A stretch of DNA of 64,000 nt from Pseudomonadota bacterium (GCA_030145845.1 JAIXHJ010000004.1:307235-371234), one strand, 5' to 3'; shown: positions 43,064-52,731, numbered from the stretch's first letter. Notes: generated by a model from the sequence alone, not told the origin. Numbers and translations are program-made.

Positions 43064-43693
43064 TCAGCGGCCCAGCTGCTGGCGCACGAAAGCAGCGATG
43101 GCATCCGCCGCCGACAGCAGATGCTGATGCTGGGTAAAACCGGACGCCTTGCGCGGTTTCAGATCGTGATTCCCATCTTCCAGCCACAGCCAGCCGATGT
43201 TGTCAGCCAGCGCATAGCCCCGCACCTCGTCCTGACTGCCCAGTGCATCACGGGTACCCTGCACAATCAGCAGGGGTTTTGTCAGCGTCTGCAGATGATC
43301 CGTACGCAGGCGGTCAGGTTTACCCGGCGGATGGAAGGGATACCCCAGGCAGGTACAGCCTTTCACCTGCGGCAGATCCTCGTGCTGATAAATCATACTG
43401 GCGATGCGCCCGCCCATGGATTTACCGCCAATGACACAGGGCCGGCCGAGCTGCTGAATCAGACTGCGGAAATCGTCCATCAGCGCTGGCGCCTTTGATG
43501 GCGGCCGGCGTTTTCCGTCCATCCGGCTCTGTTCCATATAAGGGAAATCGAAACGCACCACCGCGATTCCGCGCTGCGCCAGCAGAGCCGCCATCTGCTG
43601 CATAAAATCACTGTCACTGCCGGCTCCGGCACCGTGTGCCAGAATAAAAAGTGGGGCGTCATCCGGCCCGTCAAGCTGGTAGTTTTTACTCAT
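43064..43693 (-). CDS. Alpha/beta hydrolase of the KANL3/Tex30-like group
   Basis: A 209-residue cytoplasmic hydrolase. The oxyanion region is LAHGAGAGSDSDFM, the nucleophile elbow is GGKSMGGR, the acid is Asp in GTRDALG, and the His is in EDGNHDLKP. All triad residues are present. The start at ATG 43693 is preferred because homology begins with DDAPLFILAHG shortly after. Substrate unknown; dienelactone-hydrolase-like esterase or peptidase activity is possible. Confidence 0.82.
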   Translation of the reverse strand: MSKNYQLDGPDDAPLFILAHGAGAGSDSDFMQQMAALLAQRGIAVVRFDFPYMEQSRMDGKRRPPSKAPALMDDFRSLIQQLGRPCVIGGKSMGGRIASMIYQHEDLPQVKGCTCLGYPFHPPGKPDRLRTDHLQTLTKPLLIVQGTRDALGSQDEVRGYALADNIGWLWLEDGNHDLKPRKASGFTQHQHLLSAADAIAAFVRQQLGR

Positions 43694-44040
43694 AACTCTG
43701 CTTTTGCTGTGAAAAGTTCCCGCTGCTGTTGAAATTGAAATTTCCGTCCCCAGCCCACCTTGCGCTATATCAAGATTCGCAGGACGCATACCCTTATGAT
43801 TTGCCAGACCGTGATAAGAACAGGCCTGATCCTGTCCTCAGCACGGCGAGGTAATGACCAAAGCCGGACCGCTCTTATTGAGAGCTATTCTCAGCTGAGA
43901 ATCATTACCCGAATAAAAGCAGGTTAACCTGCTGTAAAATCAGGTGTTTTTCCAGTGTTTGATTGCAAAAAAAGGCACCAAACACCATAATTGCGCCGAT
44001 TTTTCTAACCCTCAATCCCGCTGTTAAATGGAATCTGATC
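43694..44040 (+). promoter_or_regulatory. ccoN leader region with two perfect palindromes
   Basis: This gene-free 347-base stretch holds ATTCTCAGCTGAGAAT (43887-43902) and AGCAGGTTAACCTGCT (43918-43933), both perfect 16-bp palindromes 15 bases apart. CATAAT at 43986-43991 is a possible -10. TGAGAATCATTA next to the first palindrome resembles half of a Fur site. A half-site TTGAT at 43959 is the only hint of an Anr/FNR box; a full TTGATnnnnATCAA is not present. Confidence 0.5.
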
Positions 44041-45474
44041 ATGAGCACAGCATTTGACCATCCCGAGTACAACTACAAGGTGGTAAGACAATTTGCCATC
44101 ATGACTGTAGTCTGGGGCATTGTTGGCATGGCGGTCGGTGTCCTCATCGCTGCTCAGCTGGCATTTCCTGCCCTGAACTTTGATACGCCGTGGCTGTCAT
44201 TCGGACGTCTGCGTCCGCTGCACACCAACGCTGTTATCTTCGCCTTTGGTGGTAGCGCCCTGTTCGCTACTTCTTATTACATCGTGCAGCGTACCTGTCG
44301 CACCCCCCTGTTCTCCGACACTCTGGCGAGCTTTACGTTCTGGGGCTGGCAATTAGTTATTGTCCTGGCTGCCATCACTCTGCCACTGGGTCTGACCTCA
44401 ACCAAAGAATACGCCGAGCTGGAATGGCCGATTGATATTCTGGTTGCGCTGGTATGGGTGGCGTATGTTGTGAACTTCCTGGGCACCATCGCGATCCGTA
44501 AGGAAAGCCACATCTATGTTGCCAACTGGTTCTTCGCAGCCTTCATGATCATGATTGCGATTCTGTACATCGGTAACAACCTGGCGATTCCGGTTTCCCT
44601 GACCAAGTCTTATTCCATCTGGCCGGGTACCATTGATGCCATGATCCAGTGGTGGTGGGGCCACAACGCGGTAGGTTTCTTCCTGACTGCAGGTTTCCTC
44701 GGCATCATGTACTACTTCGTGCCTAAGCAGGCTGGCCGTCCGGTTTACTCTTACCGTCTGTCCATCGTGCACTTCTGGGCCCTGATTTCCATCTACGTCT
44801 GGGCCGGTGGTCACCACCTGCACTATTCTGCACTGCCTGACTGGGCTCAGACTGCAGGTATGGTTATGTCCCTGATTCTGCTGGCTCCGTCCTGGGGTGG
44901 TATGATCAACGGTATGATGACCCTGTCCGGTGCATGGCACAAACTGCGTACCGACCCGATTCTGCGTTTCCTGGTGGTATCCCTGTCTTTCTACGGTATG
45001 TCTACCTTCGAAGGCCCGATGATGTCCATCAAGACCGTTAACGCCCTGTCACACGACACTGACTGGACCATTGGTCACGTTCACTCCGGTGCTCTGGGCT
45101 GGGTTGCCATGGTTTCCATCGGTGCTCTGTACAACCTGATTCCTGCACTGTTCGGCCGTAAAGCCGGCGAAATGCACTCCATCAAACTGATCAACATTCA
45201 CTTCTGGCTGGCAACTGTCGGTACCGTTCTGTACATCGCATCCATGTGGGTGAACGGCATCATGCAGGGTCTGATGTGGCGTGCAGTGAACGCTGACGGC
45301 ACCCTGACCTACAGCTTTGTTGAATCAGTTGAAGCCTCTCACCCGGGTTATGTTGTTCGTGTACTGGGTGGTGCCATGTTCCTGCTGGGTATGCTGATTA
45401 TGGCTTACAACGTGTACATGACTGTGCGCAAAGCCAATAAAGAAGCTGACAACGCAGTAGCAGCGCAGGCTTAA
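44041..45474 (+). CDS. ccoN: cbb3-type cytochrome c oxidase subunit I
   Basis: The catalytic heme-copper subunit of the high-affinity cbb3 terminal oxidase, 477 residues with 12 expected membrane helices. Family features include [14 protein letters not shown] (heme ligand His), [18 protein letters not shown] with the copper-ligand His and cross-linked Tyr region, [17 protein letters not shown], and [17 protein letters not shown] 44041 is the start; an in-frame upstream ATG at 43963 would add a non-homologous tail. First gene of ccoNOQP. Confidence 0.96.
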   Translation: MSTAFDHPEYNYKVVRQFAIMTVVWGIVGMAVGVLIAAQLAFPALNFDTPWLSFGRLRPLHTNAVIFAFGGSALFATSYYIVQRTCRTPLFSDTLASFTFWGWQLVIVLAAITLPLGLTSTKEYAELEWPIDILVALVWVAYVVNFLGTIAIRKESHIYVANWFFAAFMIMIAILYIGNNLAIPVSLTKSYSIWPGTIDAMIQWWWGHNAVGFFLTAGFLGIMYYFVPKQAGRPVYSYRLSIVHFWALISIYVWAGGHHLHYSALPDWAQTAGMVMSLILLAPSWGGMINGMMTLSGAWHKLRTDPILRFLVVSLSFYGMSTFEGPMMSIKTVNALSHDTDWTIGHVHSGALGWVAMVSIGALYNLIPALFGRKAGEMHSIKLINIHFWLATVGTVLYIASMWVNGIMQGLMWRAVNADGTLTYSFVESVEASHPGYVVRVLGGAMFLLGMLIMAYNVYMTVRKANKEADNAVAAQA

Positions 45475-45486
45475 GGAGTAGCGGAT

Positions 45487-46095
45487 ATGATTAAACACGA
45501 TAATATTGAACGCAGCCTGCCACTGATGGTGGTGATGATCGTGATCGCTCTGAGCTGGGGCGGCATGGTTGAGATCGTCCCACTGTTCTGGCATGCCGAT
45601 ACCAATAAACCTGTGGAAGGTCTGGAGCCATACACTGCCCTGCAGCTGGAAGGCCGTGATATCTACATCCGTGAAGGTTGTCACGTATGTCACACCCAGA
45701 TGGTCCGTCCTTTCCGTTCTGAAACCGAACGCTACGGTCCTTACTCCGTATCCGGTGAAAGCGTTTACGAGCACCCATTCCTGTGGGGCTCCAAGCGTAC
45801 CGGTCCGGACCTGGCCCGTGTTGGCGGACGCTACTCCGATGAATGGCACCGTGCTCACCTGTACAACCCACGTGACGTTGTACCTGAGTCCATCATGCCA
45901 TCCTATCCATGGCTGTTCGAAGACAAGGTTGACGGTCGTCTGACCGGCAAGAAGATGGAAGCTCTGCGTGTGGTCGGTGTGCCATACACAGATGAAGACA
46001 TCGAAACTGCCAAAGACGAAGTTGACGGCAAACCTGAAATCGAAGCCCTCGTTGCCTATCTGCAACACCTGGGCACTGTAGTAACAAAACGGTAA
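45487..46095 (+). CDS. ccoO: cbb3-type cytochrome c oxidase subunit II
   Basis: A 202-residue membrane-anchored monoheme cytochrome c. An N-terminal helix (about residues 10-32) precedes the heme site [10 protein letters not shown]. Conserved [19 protein letters not shown] and PSYPWLF follow. It relays electrons from CcoP to CcoN. The gene follows ccoN by 12 bases behind an AAGGAG site. Confidence 0.95.
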   Translation: MIKHDNIERSLPLMVVMIVIALSWGGMVEIVPLFWHADTNKPVEGLEPYTALQLEGRDIYIREGCHVCHTQMVRPFRSETERYGPYSVSGESVYEHPFLWGSKRTGPDLARVGGRYSDEWHRAHLYNPRDVVPESIMPSYPWLFEDKVDGRLTGKKMEALRVVGVPYTDEDIETAKDEVDGKPEIEALVAYLQHLGTVVTKR

Positions 46096-46099
46096 TCCC

Positions 46100-46279
46100 A
46101 TGGATATTAACGACGTGCGCGGTCTGGGCAGCGTTTTCGCCCTCATAGCTTTCAGTGGCATCATCTGGTGGGCCTATGGCTCCAGCCGCAAGAAGCGTTT
46201 TGATGACGATGCCCATATTCCGTTTATTGATGACGACGACGGTAATCCGCTGCACGGCGATAAAGATCGGAGTAAGTAA
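46100..46279 (+). CDS. ccoQ: cbb3-type oxidase small subunit CcoQ
   Basis: A 59-residue single-helix protein starting at ATG 46100, four bases after ccoO. The membrane segment is GSVFALIAFSGIIWWAYG, followed by the basic SSRKKRF and an acidic tail (FIDDDDGN). This is the usual CcoQ pattern and position. It stabilises the oxidase complex in other species. Confidence 0.9.
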   Translation: MDINDVRGLGSVFALIAFSGIIWWAYGSSRKKRFDDDAHIPFIDDDDGNPLHGDKDRSK

Positions 46280-46281
46280 TT

Positions 46282-47202
46282 ATGTTAGGTACATTCTGGC
46301 AAGTGTGGATCACCCTGATCACTCTGGGATCCATTATTGGCTGTGCCGTGCTGATCATGTACAGCAGCCGCGGCATGCGGAAAGAAGAAACCGACCAGAC
46401 CACTGGTCATGACTACGACGGTATTCAGGAATACGACAACCCGCTGCCACGCTGGTGGGTATTCATGTTCTGGGGCACCATCGTGTTCGGTTTTATTTAT
46501 CTGGGCGCATACGGTTTCGGTAACTTCAACGGCCTGTTCACGGTAACCGTGGACGGCGAAGAAGTGACCTGGACCTCCACTAACCAGTGGAAAGCAGAAG
46601 TTCAGGCATTCGATCAGGAGATTGCTCCTCTGTATGCCAAATACTCTGCCACCCCGGTAGCGGATCTGATTCATGACGAAGAAGCCCTGCAGTCCGGTCA
46701 GCGTCTGTTCAAGAGCAACTGTTCTGTGTGTCACGGCTCCAACGCCAAAGGCGCTCAGGGCTTCCCGAACCTGACTGACAACGACTGGCTGTACGGCGGC
46801 GCGCCTGACACCATCAAGCAGACCATCACTCACGGCCGCCAGGGTGCAATGCCTGCATGGGGTGCGGTAATGGGTGAAGAAGGTACCGCCAATATGGTTC
46901 AGTACGTGCGCAGCCTGTCTGGTCTGAAACATGACGCTGCTGCCGCTGAAGCGGCGGCACCTCAGTTCCAGCAGATCTGTATGGCCTGTCACGGTCCTGA
47001 CGGCAAAGGTAACCAGGCGGTTGGCGCCCCCAACCTGACTGACGATATCTGGCTGTATGGTGGTTCCAGCAAACAGATCGAATTTACGCTGAAAAACGGC
47101 CGTAACGGCAAGATGCCTGCACACGCAGAAATTCTTGGCACCAACGCTGATGCGAAAATTCATCTGCTGACAGCTTACGTTTACTCTCTGTCCAACAAGT
47201 AA
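46282..47202 (+). CDS. ccoP: cbb3-type cytochrome c oxidase subunit III (diheme)
   Basis: A 306-residue diheme cytochrome c. Two N-terminal hydrophobic segments (about residues 3-25 and 55-78, with DNPLPRWWVFMFW) precede two cytochrome c domains. Their heme sites are NCSVCHGS and QICMACHGPDG, each followed by a distal Met region (GAMPAWG, GKMPAH). It accepts electrons from soluble cytochromes. It starts two bases after ccoQ. Confidence 0.95.
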   Translation: MLGTFWQVWITLITLGSIIGCAVLIMYSSRGMRKEETDQTTGHDYDGIQEYDNPLPRWWVFMFWGTIVFGFIYLGAYGFGNFNGLFTVTVDGEEVTWTSTNQWKAEVQAFDQEIAPLYAKYSATPVADLIHDEEALQSGQRLFKSNCSVCHGSNAKGAQGFPNLTDNDWLYGGAPDTIKQTITHGRQGAMPAWGAVMGEEGTANMVQYVRSLSGLKHDAAAAEAAAPQFQQICMACHGPDGKGNQAVGAPNLTDDIWLYGGSSKQIEFTLKNGRNGKMPAHAEILGTNADAKIHLLTAYVYSLSNK

Positions 47203-47210
47203 ACGGCAGC

Positions 47211-47286
47211 CCGGAAAGCGTGATGTTTTCCGGGCTTGAGCTGAGGCAATAAAACCCGAGAAAAGCGGCTTTAAGCCGCTTTTTTC
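47211..47286 (+). terminator. Terminator after ccoNOQP
   Basis: A strong hairpin AAAAGCGGC-TTTAA-GCCGCTTTT (47261-47283) runs into a T-tract. A second stem, CCCGGAAA with TTTTCCGGG (47211-47233), lies just ahead. Together they end the ccoNOQP message and separate it from ccoG. Confidence 0.85.
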
Positions 47287-47307
47287 ATTAGTGCCGCGGC
47301 TCCCTGA

Positions 47308-47331
47308 CTATATAATCAGGACGTTATATAG
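47308..47331. promoter_or_regulatory. Inverted repeat in the ccoG promoter region
   Basis: CTATATAA and TTATATAG form an 8-8-8 inverted repeat 71 bases upstream of ccoG. Each arm resembles a -10 element, so it may be a promoter with a regulator site superposed. Confidence 0.4.
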
Positions 47332-47401
47332 AGCGTGACAGAGGTAACCCTCCCTTCTGTAAAACGCCGATCTGCACATCCAACCAAGGTGATTTGCCGT
47401 T

Positions 47402-48808
47402 ATGAGTAATATTCCGGTCAAAAACGTCACACCCAAAAACCAGAGTCTGTACGAAAAACGTAAAAAGATTTACGTGCGTGAAATTCAGGGCCTGTTCCAG
47501 AAACTGAGAACCTGGACCCTGTGGGCACTGATGCTTTCTTATTTCGGTGCTGCGTGGCTGAACTGGGACGGACGTCAGGCCATTCTGTTTGACCTCCCTG
47601 CCCGTCAGTTCCACATTTTCGGCATTACCTTCTGGCCACAGGATTTTATGCTGCTGTCCTGGCTGCTGATTATTTCCGCCTTCGGTCTGTTTACTGTGAC
47701 CAATATTGCCGGCCGTATCTGGTGTGGATACACCTGTCCGCAGTCTGCCTGGTCCTTTATTTTCATGTGGATCGAAGAGCGCACCGAAGGTACCCGTAAC
47801 CAGCGCATCAAGCTGGATAACGAGCCGATGTCCGCCACCAAGCTGCGCAAAAAAGCCAGCAAGCATATTCTCTGGCTGCTGGTTGCCTTCTGGACCGGTG
47901 TGACCTTTGTCGGTTATTTCAGCCCGATCCGCGAGCTGATTCCTGAATTTCTGGCACTTGATGCCAGCCACTGGGCCTATATCTGGATCGGCATTTTTAC
48001 CGTGCTGACTTACCTGAACGCCGGCTGGATGCGTGAGCAGGTGTGTATTTACATGTGCCCTTACGCCCGCTTCCAGTCCGTTATGTACGACCCGGACACA
48101 CTGGCCGTTTCTTACGATTACAACCGTGGTGAACCACGCGGCAAACGCAGTAAGAAAAAAGAAGACGTCGAAGACCAGAATAAACTCGGCGACTGCGTTG
48201 ACTGCTCCCTGTGTGTGCAGGTTTGTCCGACCGGTATCGATATCCGCGACGGTATGCAGTATCAGTGTATCGGCTGCGCCCTGTGTATTGACGCCTGTGA
48301 CTCCATTATGGAGAAACTGGAGAAACCAAAAGGCCTGATCCGTTACACCACCGAAAATGAGCTGGAAGGTCAGAAGACGCACTTCTTCCGCCCGCGTCTG
48401 GTCGGTTACTCGCTGGTCATGCTGGTGATGCTGTCCGCCTTCGGGTATGCCCTGACCACCCGTACCGGTTTCCGTCTGGATATTGAGCGTGACCGTGGCG
48501 CCCTGTATCAGTGGACCGTGAATGACACCATTACCAATTCCTACACCGTGAAGCTGATGAACATGTCGCAGAACGACCGCGAATATATTCTCAGCATTGA
48601 TGCACCGGAAGGCATCGTCATGGATGCAGAGGCACGCCAGGATCTGCAAGTGAACGAGCTGAAAGAAGTGCTGGTGACCCTGGAAATGGACCCGGAAAAA
48701 GTCCACCTGAAAGAGAGCAAAGTGGATGTTGAGTTCGTCGTGACCGATGCTGCAACCGGCAATGAAATCGACCGCGAAGAAACCCGCTTTATTGCTCCGC
48801 GTCAGTAA
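47402..48808 (+). CDS. ccoG: CcoG/FixG/RdxA polyferredoxin, Cu(II) reductase for cbb3 assembly
   Basis: A 468-residue inner-membrane protein with five predicted helices. WCGYTCPQSAW is the conserved CxxxCP motif, and two 4Fe-4S motifs read CVDCSLCVQVC and CIGCALCIDAC. The C-terminal periplasmic Ig-like domain (about residues 355-468) is typical. CcoG reduces Cu(II) to Cu(I) for the CcoI pump in cbb3 biogenesis. It has its own upstream region and is followed by a terminator, so it can be expressed apart from ccoH. Confidence 0.93.
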   Translation: MSNIPVKNVTPKNQSLYEKRKKIYVREIQGLFQKLRTWTLWALMLSYFGAAWLNWDGRQAILFDLPARQFHIFGITFWPQDFMLLSWLLIISAFGLFTVTNIAGRIWCGYTCPQSAWSFIFMWIEERTEGTRNQRIKLDNEPMSATKLRKKASKHILWLLVAFWTGVTFVGYFSPIRELIPEFLALDASHWAYIWIGIFTVLTYLNAGWMREQVCIYMCPYARFQSVMYDPDTLAVSYDYNRGEPRGKRSKKKEDVEDQNKLGDCVDCSLCVQVCPTGIDIRDGMQYQCIGCALCIDACDSIMEKLEKPKGLIRYTTENELEGQKTHFFRPRLVGYSLVMLVMLSAFGYALTTRTGFRLDIERDRGALYQWTVNDTITNSYTVKLMNMSQNDREYILSIDAPEGIVMDAEARQDLQVNELKEVLVTLEMDPEKVHLKESKVDVEFVVTDAATGNEIDREETRFIAPRQ

Positions 48809-48845
48809 TCCCCGCGCTTACTGACAAAACCCTACTGGAGACTGG

Positions 48846-48877
48846 CCGCCCAAGTGGTTACACTTGGGCGGTTTTTT
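48846..48877 (+). terminator. Terminator between ccoG and ccoH
   Basis: CCGCCCAAGTG-GTTA-CACTTGGGCGG (11-bp perfect stem) is followed by TTTTTT. It ends 28 bases before ccoH. It would largely separate ccoG from ccoHIS or act as a leaky attenuator. Confidence 0.88.
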
Positions 48878-48905
48878 ATTTCCGCATCAGGTTACACAGA
48901 GCGCC

Positions 48906-49403
48906 ATGAAAACTGCCGAACAACACTCCCCCTGGTACAAAGAACCGATGGTTTATCTGGTCGCCGGAATTCCGCTGCTGGCCATTATCTGGGGTTTTGT
49001 CATGCTCAAACTGGCACTCAGCGGACAGGATTCCCTGGTCAGTGACAGCTACTACAAAGACGGTGTCAGCTACACCGAAAACATGGAAGCTGACAAAAAA
49101 GCGGGACGTCTGCAGGTCGTCGCCGACGCGGTCTTTACCGACGATGAAATCCGCCTCACGCTGGACGGCTATTTCGACGAAAAACCGGATACCCTGACCC
49201 TGCAGATGATTCACCCGACGCTTGAAACCCGCGATATGTCGGTAATGCTGCAGAAAATGAGCGACGGCAGCTATGCCGGCGTGAACGAACTGGTTCTGCC
49301 GGAACGCCGCCACCTGTGGCTGCAGAGCCCGGTGCAGGGCTGGCGGGTACGTGCCACTCATCTGATTGAAGCCGGAAAAGCCATTCACTTTCAGGCCAAA
49401 TGA
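48906..49403 (+). CDS. ccoH: FixH/CcoH cbb3 assembly protein
   Basis: A 165-residue single-span protein. A short N-terminus (AEQHSPWYKEPMVYLVAG) leads into one membrane helix (about residues 16-38). SYYKDGVSYTENME and a periplasmic beta-rich domain follow, typical of FixH. It helps assemble the cbb3 oxidase. ATG 48906 is preferred over a TTG 14 codons upstream, which lies in the terminator. It overlaps ccoI by four bases (ATGA). Confidence 0.88.
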   Translation: MKTAEQHSPWYKEPMVYLVAGIPLLAIIWGFVMLKLALSGQDSLVSDSYYKDGVSYTENMEADKKAGRLQVVADAVFTDDEIRLTLDGYFDEKPDTLTLQMIHPTLETRDMSVMLQKMSDGSYAGVNELVLPERRHLWLQSPVQGWRVRATHLIEAGKAIHFQAK

Positions 49404-51835
49404 GCAAACCCTCCACCTCTGAACCCTGCTTCCATTGTGGTGAGCCTGATGCGGATGGCGAACGCTGGTCGGTCGTCATCGACGGCAAGGCGCGCCCCAT
49501 GTGCTGCCCCGGCTGTAAAGCCATTGCCGAAACCATTATCGCCAGTGGCCTGAAAGACTATTACCGTCACCGTACCGAACTGCCGGAACTGTCACCGGCC
49601 GAATTCGACGACACCGACCTGACCGCCCGCGACTCCCTCACCCTGTACGACAGCGAAGCCATGCAACGGCGTTTTGTGGCACGCAATCAGGGTGACGACG
49701 GCCAGGCCGAAGCCACCTTTATTATTGATGGCATCAGCTGCGCAGCCTGCGCCTGGCTGATTGAGCACCGGGTGGCACAGTTACCGGGCGTGACACAGGC
49801 CACCCTGAATCTGTCCAATCACCGTCTGGTGGTACGCTGGGATTATGACCGGATTCCGGTATCCAGCATCGCCGAAGCCATTTACCGCCTGGGTTATAAA
49901 GCCTCTCCCTTCTCCGCCACCGAGCAGGAAGAACAACGTGCGCGCGAAGGCAAAACCGCCATCCGCCGTCTGGCCGTTGCCGGCATCGGCATGATGCAGG
50001 TGATGATGATTTCCGTGCCGCTGTACGTCGGCATGGCAGAGCAGTACGAATTTTTTATGCGCATGGCTGCCATGGTGCTGACCCTGCCGGTGGTGCTGTA
50101 CGGCGCCAGACCCTTTTTTGATGCCGCCCTGCGCGATCTGCGCAGCCGTCATCTGACCATGGATGTGCCGGTATCTCTGGCCATTGCCCTCGCCTTCTGC
50201 GCCAGTATCTGGAGCACCTTCAATCAGGGCAAAGAAGTTTATTTCGACTCCGTCTGTATGTTCACCTTCTTCCTGCTGCTGGGCCGTTTTCTGGAAATGC
50301 GCGCCCGCCACCGCATGGGCCAGGCCGGCAATAATCTGCTGACCCTGCTGCCCAACGTGGCCCTGCGGGTGGAAGACGGCGAAGATCAGGTGATCGCCAG
50401 CGAAGAGATCCGCTGTGGCGATACCCTGCGTCTGAAACCCGGCCATGCGATTCCTGCTGACGGTGTGGTGCTGGAAGGACGCAGTTCGGTGGACGAGGCC
50501 GCCCTGACCGGTGAATACCTGCCTATCCGCAAACAACCCGGCGACAGCCTGATCGGCGGAACGTTCAACGTCGAAAGTCCGCTGCTGATGAAAGTCACCG
50601 CCACCGGTGCCGAAGCACAGCTGTCCACCATCATGCGCCTGATGGACCGCGCCCAGCAGGAAAAACCCCGCGTCGCCCTGCTGGCCGATAAAGTCGCCAG
50701 CTGGTTTGTGCTGGCCGTGCTGGTGATTTCCGTCTCGGTGTTCAGTTTCTGGTGGCTGGCCGGTAACGATCACGCCTTCTTTATTGCCCTCAGCGTGCTG
50801 GTCGTCACCTGCCCCTGTGCCCTGTCACTGGCAACGCCCACGGCCCTGACCGCCGCCACCGCCACCCTGCGTGAACGCGGTCTGCTGATCAGCAAAGGCC
50901 ACGTGCTGGAGGCTCTGAACAAGGTTAACCGCGTGGTGTTCGACAAAACGGGCACCCTGACTCAGGGGCGGCTGACACTGGAAGACATTATCCCGCTGGC
51001 CAGACTCGACAGCGCGACCCTGCAGAGTCTGGCCGCCGGACTGGAAAAACATTCGACCCACCCGATTGCCCGCGCTTTCCGCCACGTGCGCGCGGCCGAA
51101 GTCAGTGGTGTGGAACAGCTGGCCGGTCAGGGCATTATGGGCGTCTGGAATCATCAGGCACTGCGCCTTGGGCGCGCCGATTTCGCCTGGCCGCAGGCCA
51201 GCGTGCCGGAACCGGACAGCAGTCTGCCGGGACAATGGCTGCTGCTCGCCAGTGACAGCCAGCCACTGGGCTGGTTCCGCCTCAATGACAGTCTGCGCCG
51301 CAATGCCGCCCAGATTGTCGACGGCCTGCACAAGCGCGGGATTCAGGTGTCCCTGCTGACCGGTGATCCCGGTGAATCCGGGCCGCGGGTTGCACAGGAA
51401 CTGGGCATCCGCGATCTGAAAAGCGGGATATCTCCGGAAGAAAAACTCCGCACCGTGCGCCAGTGGCAGCAACAGGGTGATGTGGTGCTGATGGTTGGCG
51501 ATGGCATCAATGATGTGCCGGTGCTGGCTGGTGCCGATATTGCGCTGGCGGTGAACGAAGCCAGTGATCTGGCGAAAACCAACGCCGACGCCATGCTCAC
51601 CAACGGCCGCCTGGAAACGCTGCTGACCGCCTTCAGCGGCGCCGCCAAGACCCGCCGCATCATAATTCAGAACATCAGCTGGGCTTTGCTGTACAATCTC
51701 ATCGCCCTGCCGGTTGCAGCAGCGGGTTACGTGCCTCCCTGGGCGGCTGCCATCGGTATGTCACTCAGCTCGCTGCTGGTTGTCACCAATGCTCTGCGCC
51801 TGACCCGTCTGCCGGGCGCCCGTTCTGAGGTTTGA
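49400..51835 (+). CDS. ccoI: CcoI/FixI copper-transporting P1B-type ATPase
   Basis: An 811-residue heavy-metal ATPase that exports copper to the periplasm for cbb3 assembly. The N-terminal zinc-finger-like segment (CFHCGEP, MCCPGCKA) precedes an HMA domain with CAAC. The membrane metal site is TCPCALSLA, the A-domain motif is TGEYLP, the phosphorylation site is DKTGTLT, and the hinge is GDGINDVPVL. All P-type landmarks are intact. Confidence 0.95.
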   Translation: MSKPSTSEPCFHCGEPDADGERWSVVIDGKARPMCCPGCKAIAETIIASGLKDYYRHRTELPELSPAEFDDTDLTARDSLTLYDSEAMQRRFVARNQGDDGQAEATFIIDGISCAACAWLIEHRVAQLPGVTQATLNLSNHRLVVRWDYDRIPVSSIAEAIYRLGYKASPFSATEQEEQRAREGKTAIRRLAVAGIGMMQVMMISVPLYVGMAEQYEFFMRMAAMVLTLPVVLYGARPFFDAALRDLRSRHLTMDVPVSLAIALAFCASIWSTFNQGKEVYFDSVCMFTFFLLLGRFLEMRARHRMGQAGNNLLTLLPNVALRVEDGEDQVIASEEIRCGDTLRLKPGHAIPADGVVLEGRSSVDEAALTGEYLPIRKQPGDSLIGGTFNVESPLLMKVTATGAEAQLSTIMRLMDRAQQEKPRVALLADKVASWFVLAVLVISVSVFSFWWLAGNDHAFFIALSVLVVTCPCALSLATPTALTAATATLRERGLLISKGHVLEALNKVNRVVFDKTGTLTQGRLTLEDIIPLARLDSATLQSLAAGLEKHSTHPIARAFRHVRAAEVSGVEQLAGQGIMGVWNHQALRLGRADFAWPQASVPEPDSSLPGQWLLLASDSQPLGWFRLNDSLRRNAAQIVDGLHKRGIQVSLLTGDPGESGPRVAQELGIRDLKSGISPEEKLRTVRQWQQQGDVVLMVGDGINDVPVLAGADIALAVNEASDLAKTNADAMLTNGRLETLLTAFSGAAKTRRIIIQNISWALLYNLIALPVAAAGYVPPWAAAIGMSLSSLLVVTNALRLTRLPGARSEV

Positions 51836-51838
51836 GCC

Positions 51839-52054
51839 ATGGACATTATTTACGCGCTGGTTCCGCTGTCGATCATCCTGATCGGTCTGGCTGTACTGGT
51901 CTTTTTCTGGGCTGTGCGCAGCGGTCAGTTTGAAGATCTGGATTCCCCGGCTCACCGCATCCTGTTTGATGACGACGACCTGCCCCGCCCGGACAAAAAA
52001 GACGCTGAAGCCGACGCCACGCAGGACGACCAGTCCGGTGCCGGTAAACCCTGA
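51839..52054 (+). CDS. ccoS: cbb3 oxidase maturation protein CcoS
   Basis: A 71-residue protein. A single N-terminal membrane helix is followed by the family motif FFWAVRSGQFEDLDSPAHRI and an acidic tail with FDDDDLPRPD. Needed in other species to insert cofactors into the oxidase. Starts three bases after ccoI. Confidence 0.93.
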   Translation: MDIIYALVPLSIILIGLAVLVFFWAVRSGQFEDLDSPAHRILFDDDDLPRPDKKDAEADATQDDQSGAGKP

Positions 52055-52068
52055 CCTGCTGATCCGCC

Positions 52069-52731
52069 ATGACTGAACCCCTCTCCCTGCTGACCGCTTT
52101 CCTGCTCGGCCTGTTCGGTTCCAGCCATTGCCTGGTAATGTGTGGCGGTATTGCTGCGGCCATCGGCAGCCGCGCCGGCGAACACCGTGTCAGTGCTGCC
52201 CTGCTGTTTAACAGTGGCCGCATTCTCAGTTATGCCATTGCCGGCACCATTGTCGGCGCACTGGGCTTATGGCTGCAGAGTCTGAATGATTCGCTGATGC
52301 TGGCCCTGCGCACGCTGGCCGCCGTCATGCTGATTCTGATGGGACTCTATGTTGCACGCTGGTCCAGTCTGCTGACGCACTTTGAACAACTGGGCAATAT
52401 TCTCTGGAAACGGCTGCAACCATTAACCGGACAGATGCTGAAATCGTCCCGCGTCCGTGACCAGTTTCTGCTCGGAATGCTGTGGGGCTGGCTGCCCTGT
52501 GGTCTGATTTACAGCACCCTCAGCTGGGTTGCGGCCAACGGTCAGCCGCTGACCGGCGCACTGGCGATGATGGCATTTGGCCTGGGTACCCTGCCGGCTC
52601 TGTTTGCCGGAACCATGGCCGGCAGCCTGCTGACACCGCTGCTGGGCAACCGCCATATCCGCCGTCTGGCCGGGCTGTTACTGATAATCTACGGTTTATG
52701 GACCGGCTGGGTGGTCTGGTTTCATCCTTGA
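52069..52731 (+). CDS. TauE/SafE-like (UreH-type) membrane protein
   Basis: A 220-residue protein with about six membrane helices. Features are GLFGSSHCLVMCGGIAAAIG at the N-terminus and FLLGMLWGWLPCGLIYSTL in the centre. This UreH-like group commonly follows ccoS in gammaproteobacteria, and metal (copper or nickel) handling is suspected. It starts 14 bases after ccoS. The substrate is unproven. The hemN gene that often follows in Pseudomonas is absent here. Confidence 0.8.
   Translation: MTEPLSLLTAFLLGLFGSSHCLVMCGGIAAAIGSRAGEHRVSAALLFNSGRILSYAIAGTIVGALGLWLQSLNDSLMLALRTLAAVMLILMGLYVARWSSLLTHFEQLGNILWKRLQPLTGQMLKSSRVRDQFLLGMLWGWLPCGLIYSTLSWVAANGQPLTGALAMMAFGLGTLPALFAGTMAGSLLTPLLGNRHIRRLAGLLLIIYGLWTGWVVWFHP

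Noticed and set aside
43959..43972. Possible Anr/FNR box TTGATTGCAAAAAA before ccoN
   Set aside because: Only the left half-site matches, and its spacing to the likely -10 does not fit a class II FNR promoter.
43963..44040. Upstream ATG at 43963 as ccoN start
   Set aside because: It would add 26 residues with no CcoN similarity; ATG 44041 gives the usual length.
47324..48706. 460-codon open frame on the minus strand opposite ccoG
   Set aside because: The plus-strand ccoG product has all family motifs; the antisense frame has none.
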